Shown here: positions 49,043 through 64,000 of the stretch, piece after piece
How positions within the stretch are numbered: the stretch's first letter is position 1
Layout: each line of letters begins with the position of its first letter
Source of the DNA: Chromera velia
Lineage: Eukaryota > Sar > Chromeraceae
Direction: 5' to 3'
Length of the DNA: 64,000 bases
Assembly: GCA_018398765.1 (NCBI GenBank)
Contig: JAHBMJ010001975.1
Span: 3,093 to 67,092 of the forward strand
The notes under the pieces: generated by a model
Told to the model about the DNA's origin: nothing
What the model saw: only the letters and a program-made list of their open reading frames with translations
Database searches by the model: none
Translations under genes and position numbers: made by a program

Positions 49043-49595
49043 CTCTGTCATGCTAACTGTAATGGAGCACCTAGATGTAAAATCTAATGCCAGAGGGGAT
49101 TCATCATTATCATTATCATCAACGCGCTTCATCATGATTTATAAAGTAAAAAAAAATGATTTTTTAAAAAATTGACTGCATACTAGTCACCAGTGCAGTT
49201 TAAGCATATAGTCACCACACTATCATAACAGTTTTTTAAAAACTGTTTTTATTATTACTTTTAAACTTAAAGTTAAAATTCATATATTTTTATGTCAAAT
49301 TCTGGGCCGAATTATAATGAAATCGCAAAACTTAAACCATACAAGAAATTTTAAACCTTTGAACAATAAAAAATATATGAATATTCTATTAATTGTTAAA
49401 ATTGGTTTTGAAATATATGAACTAGAACCTACTTAGTAGCTAGCCTACTAGAACCCTTGTTGAGCCTTACAATGCATATATGTACAATTCAACACTCTGG
49501 ATAATGCTTTTCAAGTTACTAAAACATAGTAAGAAACATTTGCACCATTTTGTAACTTTTCTTACAGTGTATGTATGACTTTAAAAATTTTTCTT
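49043..49595. other. AT-rich intergenic region downstream of copy B
   Basis: Strongly AT-rich with no gene. This is the 3' flank of the minus-strand paralogue. Confidence 0.55.
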
Positions 49596-55918
<6,323 letters not shown>

Positions 55919-56653
55919 GGCAGACGTCAATGCGGAGAGGCTTCAGAAACTTGCAGTACCTTGCCGGAATTTAGCAGGCCGGCTTCCCATGCAGAGATTT
56001 GCGGGTGCAACGTCCATGCAAAAAATGCAAACAACACACATGAGGAGACGCTGGAACTTCAAGCCTGGAAGTGTAGCATGGCCCGAGACTGCAGCTGCAT
56101 GGCGCCTTCATTGCGGAACTATCAACTGGATTATCGTTTCTAGTCGTTCAAGTGTGCCCTTTGGTGCACAAGAGAGAAAGAAAGAGAATCATGTATCTGT
56201 ACTGAGCTATAATTAAGGCCGACCATGCATGACCGCGGTGCCATGCATGCATGCATGACGGGAGCTTACCTTGTGAAGTTTGCATGCATGGCGCAAAATA
56301 TTCGCGAGGCCTCGCGGGAGGCGCGTGCAAAATTAAGACCGCGCGAAAAACGCAAAAACTGCGTCGATTTGCATGAGTAAAAATTAAAAGATCGATGTAC
56401 GCGTACGTACGAAAAATACGTACTTTTCTTGCAATGATCGATGTCTTTATGCAGACATAGGATCACAGAAAGGAGCAGCCAATGGCTGGTACACCGTACA
56501 CACCAAGTTACCTTCAAAGTGTGACACTGTGTGAGAGGCTCAGCTGAAAAGGTGATCGAAACTTTGACTCCCTGCTGCAGTTAACTCTTCTCTTTTCCAG
56601 CATCTGTCTACACAAGAAAAGACAAAAACTCTGCGCATACCGTCAGCGACAAA
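55919..56653. promoter_or_regulatory. Divergent promoter region with GC-rich island and TGCATGCA motifs
   Basis: Separates copy B (minus) from the small membrane protein gene (plus). TGCATGCA occurs at 56244-56255 (overlapping copies) and 56281-56288. A GC-rich stretch (GCGAGGCCTCGCGGGAGGCG) lies at 56232-56355, about 300 bases before the plus-strand ATG. The palindromic motif is the known target of some apicomplexan ApiAP2 factors; its use here is inferred. Confidence 0.5.
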
Positions 56654-59600
56654 ATGGCCGATCCAATGGCATCCTCGAGCACTTATGATCCTGAGTAAGT
56701 CACCAGTTTTCTTGGAGCCTTCTCTTTACCTGTGTGTCTGTCCGCAGGGAAGGAGTCAGCTTTCCTCATGCCCATACGCGTGTGCATGTGTATATATGTA
56801 CATTTACGTATCAAATTGTGTTGTGCTTTGGTCTATACATAATGTGTGCATCTTCAACCCCCCAGTTCCCGTCTGTGTTCTTCCTGCCTTGGAAGGCTAC
56901 ACTTCCTTTTTCATGTGCGGTCGAGTTGCACTCGTGCTTATATAGAGGGAGTGAACACCTGCACGCATTCAATACATTCTCTGTATATTCGCTCAACGGA
57001 CTCCGTGTCTCTGTCCCAAAATCTCACTCTTCTGCCCTTCATGATCACGACAACCGGGTACCTTTTCTGGCATGCACTGGCTGAGTCAAAGAGCGATAAA
57101 TGTTCCTGGCTGTATGCGGATGGACATATGCAGCAGTAGAGGCATACACACCAGTCAAGAATGAATGGGGCCGGAACTACCGATACAAATGGTCAAACCA
57201 CTTGACCGTGTACTGCATAGTGTTACAGTATTCGTCCATGCTATAATGGTGATCCCAAAGGCATTGTATGTGACTGTAGCGGCAGTGAAAGACTACAAGC
57301 GTTTGCTCTGGCAGACACTGTCCTTCTATGTGCTTGGTCGATCGATTGGCCTGCATGTGTGGAACTGTTATCGATGAATATGCATATTAATATATTAATA
57401 TGCGCATAAATGGAGATCTCATTGGAATGACTTTGCCTTTGCCTTGCTATGTCTTTGCAGTGCACAAACTCGAAAGCACCTGAACAGCTGCCTCGCGGCG
57501 ACGGTCGTAACGACTGCGGTCGCTCTCTCAGGGGGTGCTCTGGCTGCCCCGGTCGCTGGCTTCTGGGTTCTTGCATCTTTGCTGTGCGACACCGAGGACC
57601 TCAGTGCACAGACAAACAACGAAGGTTCGTTTGACAGGAAAGGCAGGAGGGGCAGGGGTCGGTCTGTTGGTCTTCAACCCTCTTCTTCTGAGTACCTGTT
57701 TTTTTCTCCCTCTTTGACTTCACCGCCGTGATGTCTTTCGATTTCTTCGATCGATGGACCGGGTAGACAGCTAGATAGAGTTCCTCGCTGCATTTCTGAC
57801 TGCAATGTGATCATGACGATTTCACCCATGAATGGATGACAACTGTTCCGTGCACGATTCTCTGAATGCTTCCTTCCCAAATTGTCATCTTCCTTCTTGG
57901 ACGTCTCCCTCCATCATCTCCTGGTTGCATCTCTGTTTGACTTGCTGCAGCCACCCCTGTCCACTCCGACTCGCCTCTTGATGGTGCATCCCCCCCCACA
58001 GCGCCAGAGAAGGAGTTCTTCATGGACGTCACAGACTTTCTGGGTGAGTCGTCGGTCCCTCCTGCTTGGGGGGGAATTCAGAGGCCCTGACAGCATCAGA
58101 GAAGGAAGTCTGAGCTATTCCAAGCCAAGCATATAGAATGAGAAATACAGTGGGGCGGAAAGCATTTTCTTTCCGGTCCTTGCCTTGATTTTCACTGGCA
58201 GGGTGAAGAAAGGGAAAAAAGAGATGATGCACAAGCCTTGTCGTCTGCCTTTTTTTGGTCTCGCTGGTTGCATTCTGTTGTGCACCCATTCACACCAATC
58301 CGGTACATGCCCCTTCTCTCTTTTATATCATTTTCTTCCTGCAAGGACCCTGAGCCTGGTCTCAGGCTCGTTCGTCTTCCTTTGAAATAAAGGGGATACC
58401 AAATCAAGGACTCCAACCACCTGCTTTCTGTTTATCTACACACGCTCTCTTCCTCCCTTCCCGCTCCCCTTTGCGCAGAGACGATCCCAGAAGTCCCCGA
58501 CGAAGAGCCCGAGATGCCCCCCGATCGCCCTGTGAGGGTTTATGGTCAGTTGCTGGAGGCATCCTCTCTCTTCTCTTCTCTTCGTTCCCCACCATGCGTC
58601 TTTACTTGACTCTATCCCCTCACTCGGCTCTGCTTTGAAGTGAACAAATCAACGTGAAGAAAAGCGAAGTCATATAAAACTCGTCCTCTTGTCCTCCTTC
58701 CTTCTCCGTATGTGGCTTGGCTTTCATTCTCACCCTCTCTTTCTTCCTTCCTTCCTGTCCCTCTATGCTCTTTTGCAGAAGAAGAACCCGAGAAGCTCGG
58801 TGATGTCCCTGAGATCCCCGGGTACTGGGAACTGAATGCAGGTGCGTGCGTCAGTCGGTCGGTCACGAACAGGAACAGAAGTCTCAAGTGGCCTGAAGGC
58901 CGGACTGTTTGACTTCGCCAGTGTTGTGATGTAGATAGCCAGCGAGAGGAAAAAAAGGACAAAACTCAAAATGGAGTCGGAGTTTCGGTCCTTCTCCTCC
59001 ACCTTTCTCTATTCTGCTTTCTTTATCTCTAACTTTTCCTTACTCTTTTTCTTCTCATTTGCCTTTGTGCTTTTTGTCTCCACGTCGTATGTTGCCTCGT
59101 GTACCCGTCTGCGTACAAAGAAAGCAAATCTTCAATTCCCTCCTTGTTTCTTTGCGTCTTCTCTGACCCTTTCTCTGTCTCTCTGCAGAACCCTCCAGCT
59201 CGAGTGCGGATGAGACCCCTGCAGACCTGCGCGTATCTACACAGGGTCGGTGTGTGTGGGTGGGGGGGAGGTTCAAGAGGTGCAGCCTTGTTTATCTGAC
59301 ATGATGGAGAAGAACATTAGGCTCTTTTGTTCCTCTCTTCCTCTGCTCGTTTCATCCCTGGCTCGCTCATTCATTTATTCATTCCAACGAGAACATTTTC
59401 GTATTTTTGTTTGGGCTCCCGTCTCGCGCGTTTGGTCTGATCATGTCCTGTCACTCTTCTTCTACGCTCGAGGGAAGAAAAGGAGTGGGTCTGCGTGGTT
59501 TTCTCGGACGATGTTACGGTATGTGAAACTTCTAGCTTTCATAAGGAGAAGTTCAAACTACATGGAGAGACAGACTGAGAATCTTCTGCTTAGGGTCTGG

Positions 59601-60192
59601 AAAGCGTGCGGCTCCTCCTTTCATCATGCACCTCTCTTTCTCTGTCTCTGTCTCTGTCTCTTTGCAGAGACGGAGGCGCCTCAGATGGCCACCAAGGAGG
59701 TCAGTTTAATCCTCTGTGAGACAGGCATACAGAGCAGCTCAGACCAAAAGAGTTTTCGGGCCAGCTGGTTTTTTCCTTTTGAAATCTCTCACCACATCCA
59801 TTTACTTTCTGTTGCCCACTTCTTTCGCTATTGTATGTTTCTTTCTGTCCATCCACACAGCTCCTTTGCTTATCTCATCCTGGAAAGCACTGTCTTTACA
59901 AAAGATTGACCCTGACACCGACACAGACACCGGCATCTCTTTTTGATACGGTTCCCAATACTGCGCTGAGAGAAGTGTGCGTGTTCGCGTTGATCCTCTT
60001 TTCTTCCTGCCCGTCCTTATTTTTGTTTCGTTGAACCCGCGCCTGACCCTTTCTCTCTTCCTGTCCCCCTTTGTGCAGGTGAAGGTCGCTGCGGGGTCCG
60101 CCAGAGACAGGGGCGGTGAGGGGGGGCTCCGAGGCTTCTTCCGCCGTGAGATGGCCCTCCTTCGCGCCCAGTTCCGCGGAGGCGGACAGTGA
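56654..60192 (+). CDS. Small acidic single-pass or hairpin membrane protein (8 exons)
   Basis: Exons: 56654-56694, 57461-57624, 57951-58043, 58479-58544, 58779-58841, 59189-59245, 59668-59699, 60079-60192 (209 aa). Phases 2,1,1,1,1,1,0 all match. The N-terminus is short and polar, then residues about 23-55 are hydrophobic (CLAATVVTTAVALSGGALAA, then VAGFWVLASLLC), enough for one long or two short membrane segments. The middle is acidic and Pro-rich, with a recurring pattern (TIPEVPDEEPEMPPD and EEPEKLGDVPEIPG), each on its own 57-93 base exon. The C-terminus is basic (GLRGFFRREMALLRAQFR). Donors include GTCAGT and GTGCGTGCGTCAG. I do not recognise the family. A membrane anchor with a charged cytosolic tail is inferred. 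It is head-to-head with copy B across 735 bases. Confidence 0.75.
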
Positions 60193-60339
60193 GGATCCAG
60201 AAGGATGATGCGAATCACTCGAAGTGAATCCACCGATCGATTCCTGTTCCTTGGGGGGCAGGATGAAGAAAGATCAGTTGGGATAGGAGAGAAAAGGATG
60301 TTTCGAGCAACTGGTTGCCCGTACGTTCTGCTTGACATG

Positions 60340-63300
60340 TTCATGAGGGAAGGAAAGTGCCCTTTGCATGCATGAGGGAAAGTAACGTCATTTCGCTGGA
60401 GGGATCATTTAACAAAAAAAAAACCTGTTCATCAATTTCTCCCCTTCGCCTTCCGTTCTTTCCCATTAAAAGATCAAAAGAACAAAAAAGGCCATGCACC
60501 CAAAGAAAAAAAAAAAGAAATTCGGGAAATGTCAGGTACCCCTCAGCCAAAGAAACCATGCTTCTCATCACCCTCCATCTGCGACCATCTGTCAAGGGTG
60601 GGGGTCTGGTAGTGGGCGTACACACACGTACTCATGCAGGAACACTTCGGTCCATGAAGAGAAAAAAAGAAGAGCTAGAGACCGCAGGGATCGGGATGGG
60701 AAACCCTCAAAGGAATTGTTATGACTGTTATGATAATTCCCTTTGCATCCATGAGGGAAAGTAAAGCCACTTCGCTGGAGGGATCATTGAACAAGTGAAA
60801 ACAGTTCATCAATTTCTCCGTTGCTTAATTCAATTGAATGAAACAATCGAGCCATTTGTTTGACGGGCGGGGAAAAGAACAATAGACAACAGATGAAAAT
60901 GAATGAACATATGTCTTTGTCTTTGACTTTGAATCTTTCCATTTCAATTCTTGTTCACGCACTCGACCATCCTTCGCCTTCCGTTCTTTCCCCCTATCGA
61001 TCGATCGACTGCATGGGCTTGCAGTCCCACTCTCTCTCATGCATGAGGATCGCCTTTCTTCTTCATTTCCCTCCAAAGATCCATTCAATCGCAGCCGTCT
61101 TCTTACAGGGAAGTATATGTGGGTAGACGGTGGCTTGTCGACGGCGTGCTTTTGTGGGTACAAATCCCTCGCTACTTTGTGAGAAAGCACGAAGCAAGGA
61201 AAAAAACAAGCAATCAATCCGTCATCCTTATCTTCGTCACTCTCTCTTTTTTCAAAAATATTTCCGCCCACACGTTGCATCTTTCCGCCCCAATTGAATG
61301 GATGGATGGATGGATGGATGGATGAATGAATGAATGAATGAGCACACGGCAAGAGAAAACAGACAAATCGCTGCACCAAATAAGTACATGTCAAGAGTAA
61401 ATGCCTTCCAGGCATTCGAAAGAAGAGCAAAGAAAGACGAAGAGCGATGGATTGAATGAAGGAAGAAAGAAGGAACGAAAAGTGACTGGGTTCATTTTTC
61501 CTTCCTTCCTTTTCTCCTTCCAGCAAAGCTTGCTTGGGCCCGGGCTTTCTGAGGACGATAGAATCAAGACAGGATAATCAATCCATCAATGAGTTCTTCG
61601 TCGCTGCCTTTTTTTATCAACTAGCAATACGTGCTCTCTCAATCAATAAGTGAATTAAACATGTCATCTGCCTTTGTTTTTGAATCTTTCCATTTCAATT
61701 GTTGTTTACGCACTCGACCATCCTTCGCCTTCCGCTCTTTCCCCGTATCGATCGATCGACTGCATGAGCTTGCAGTCCCACTCTCTCCCTTTCTCTCATG
61801 AGAATCGTCTCCTCCTTCATTTCCCTCCAAAGATCCATTCAATCGCAGCCGTCCTCTTACAGGGAAGTATATGTGGGTAGACAGTGGGCTGTCGACGGTC
61901 TTCCGTCGTGCTTTTGTGAGTACAAAGGAAGGTCCAATAATGCCCTTGATTTTATGAGCATGCGTCAGCGAAGGAATTGAACGTCCTGGGGGGTCTTTAG
62001 AGCCAGGAGGAAAAGCGTCGAAACGACAAAGGGATAGAGTAGACAAGATGCGCGCCCTCCCTCTCCATCGACCTTCCTTGTCCTGCCCTTTCTTTTCTTT
62101 TCTTTTCTTTCTGTCAGTCCATTGAAGTCTTTGTTTTTCTTTCTGTCAGTCCATTGAAGTCTTAATTTTCATTGTCCTCTTGTCTTTTCTGTTTGTTTTC
62201 CTTGTCAGTCGTTATGTGGCGTGCGTGGTTTTGGGAAGTAAAGCAAACAAAACGAATCGATCGAAAAGGAGGTACAAGGACAGATCCACATACACCTGAT
62301 GAAGCCCCAAGTTCTTTCAAGTTGTGGTGGATCGAAAACACACACCGTCATCTCACACCTCTTGCATGTTTGAATCTCCCCTCATGTCTTTGAGAGAAAC
62401 ATTAGGGCCGCCTGCGGGGAGGAAACTCCTAAGCAGTTCTGTTTGCACCAGAACTGTAGGGCCAAAGGTGGGGTGGAAACATCTAAGGTGTGTTCTCTCT
62501 CTAAACACTTCTCGGTGCATTTTTTTCTTTTTCGTCTATCCCATTCATACAGACATAGGCTTCTCCACCCATTTCTTTTTTTTCTTTCATTTCATTCTAC
62601 ACCAATCGGCTCGCGACAAAGGGAAGAAATCCTAAAAGATCAAAAGAACAAAAAGGACCATGCACGTAAAGAAAAAAGAAGAAAATCCGGAAACCTCAGG
62701 TACCCCGCAGCCAAAGAACCCATGCTTCTTTACGCACTCGACCATCCTTCGCCTTCCTTTCTTTCCCCGTATCGATCGACTGTATGGGCTTACAGTCCCA
62801 CTCTGTCTCTCTCTCTCATGAGAATCTTCTTCATTTCCCACCAAAGGTTTTTTCAATTGCAGATGTCCTCTTACAGGGAAGTATATCATGTGGGTAGACA
62901 GTGGGTTGTTGACGGTCTTGCTTCGTGCTTTTGTGGGCACAAAGGAAGGTCCAATAATGCCCTTGATTTTATGAGCATGCGTCAGCGAAGGAATTGAACG
63001 TTCTGGGGGGTCTTCAGGGTCAGGAGAAACAGCGTCGAAACGACCGAGGGAAAGAATAGACAAGAGACGCTCTCCCTCTCCATCGACCTTCTTTGTCCGG
63101 TCTTTTCTTTTTTTTTCTTTTCTTTTCTTTCTGTCAGTCCATGAAGTCTTTTCATTCTCTTCTTTGTTTTTGTTCTTTTCGAGCAAGTAGCGATCAGGAG
63201 GGGAGAAATGGAAGAAGATGCGACCTCTGAATGTCTCTCCTCGTTTTCTTTCTGGTATTGATATCGAAACCCCATTGTTTGTATCCACACACCACCACGA

Positions 63301-64000
63301 GAGAAGAGAGACGGAAGCGTCAGGTACCCTACGCCAAAGAACCCATGCTTCTCTTCACCCTCCATCTGCGACCATATGTCAAGGGTGGGGTCTGGCAGTG
63401 GGCGTCCACACCCACACGCACGAATGCAGGAACACTTCGGTCAATGAAGGGAAAAAAAAGAAGAGCGAGAGACCGTACGTTCTATTTGACATTTCCATGA
63501 GGGAAGGAAAATGCCCTTTCGATGCATGAGGGAGAGTAAGGTGACTTCGCTGGAGGGATCATTTAACAAGAAAACACCTGTTCACCCATTTCTTCGTCAC
63601 TTAATTCAAATGAATGAAACAACCGACCTACCTTGTTTGACGGGCGGGGAAAAGAACAATAGACAATAAATGAAAATGAATGAAATATGTCTTTGTCTCT
63701 GTCTTTGCATCTTTCCATTTCAATGCTTGTTTACGCACTCGACCATCCTTTGCCTTCCGCTCTTTCCCCGTATCGATCGATCGACTGCATGAGCTTGCAG
63801 TCCCACTCTCTCCCTTTCTCTCATGAGAATCGTCTCCTCCTTCATTTCCCTCCAAAGATCCATTCAATCGCAGCCGTCCTCTTACAGGGAAGTATATGTG
63901 GGTAGACAGTGGGCTGTCGACGGTCTTCCGTCGTGCTTTTGTGAGTACAAAGGAAGGTCCAATAATGCCCTTGATTTTATGAGCATGCGTCAGCGAAGGA
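60340..64000. repeat. Degenerate tandem array, unit about 0.75-1 kb, running off the window
   Basis: The anchor ACTCGACCATCCTT occurs at 60961, about 61712, 62736 and 63739. Around it are shared blocks: CGATCGATCGACTGCATG, CAATCGCAGCCGTC, GGGAAGTATATGTGGGTAGA and CTTGATTTTATGAGCATGCG. Further blocks such as GCTGGAGGGATCATT (60395, 60775, 63550) and GGTACCC.CAGCCAAAGAA (60535, 62700, 63320) recur in part of the array. Spacing is uneven (about 751, 1024 and 1003), showing internal deletions. A minus-strand frame stays open in every copy (see findings). Confidence 0.8.
60825..61526 (-). other. Minus-strand ORF in tandem copy 1 (possible gene family)
   Basis: A 233-codon open frame. Its middle part (STHIYFPVRRRLRLNGSLEG, then CSRSIDRGKERKAKDGRVRE) recurs in minus-strand frames at 61639-62046, 62632-63288 and 63628-63867. 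It is basic and Ser-rich with no recognised domain. A possible donor (CCCTGTAAGA) follows YFP in the copies. Coding status is uncertain; this could be chance conservation within a repeat. Confidence 0.25.

Overview
The window is nuclear DNA from an intron-rich protist. Coding exons are separated by GT-AG introns of roughly 60 bases to 1.4 kb that are loaded with CT, GT and GA microsatellites, and there are two assembly gaps (15864-16064 and 44605-44926) plus a single N at 6071. Retroelement fragments, about 50% GC, GC-rich promoter islands and TGCATGCA motifs (a known ApiAP2 site in Apicomplexa) fit an alveolate, most likely a chromerid alga such as Chromera velia. That assignment is inference, because no marker gene is present. 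All gene models below were built by hand from splice signals, and every exon junction in them keeps codon phase.

Layout. 235-1876 (+): the 3' end of an unrecognised gene with a G/P/H/W-rich tail. 5298-9519 (+): a secreted protein with a cysteine-rich region and FG-GAP repeats (5 exons). 9520-17408: mostly transposon debris, including a minus-strand reverse-transcriptase tail and a gag-only LTR retrotransposon (about 11553-14025) that carries an array of short hairpins. 17409-20643 (+): a signal peptide, cytochrome b5 and ferric reductase/NADPH-oxidase fusion (3 exons). 23080-23516: a hAT-type MITE with an 8-base target duplication. 24095-27540: a decayed LINE. 27570-28035: a long inverted-repeat element. 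28773-37418 (+): a 15-exon protein with a C2-like domain and a Pro-rich tail.

The most striking part is 38650-55918. Two minus-strand paralogues (904 and 905 residues, 8 exons each) encode an RCC1-type beta-propeller, four sushi-like 4-cysteine modules, one transmembrane helix and a short basic tail. Each sushi-like module is a single exon with phase-1 introns on both sides. The copies are separated by a plus-strand ankyrin-repeat gene (45810-47270) that contains an in-frame TAG, and by a 5'-truncated LINE copy (48773-49035). The second paralogue is head-to-head with a small acidic membrane protein gene (56654-60192, +). From about 60340 to the end of the window there is a degenerate tandem repeat of about 0.75-1 kb that holds an open minus-strand frame in every copy.

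The genes do not form an obvious pathway, but several encode likely surface or endomembrane proteins: the FG-GAP protein, the b5-reductase, the RCC1/sushi pair and the gene-8 membrane protein. Five gene starts have a GC/CpG-rich patch 300-460 bases upstream, two of them shared by divergent gene pairs.
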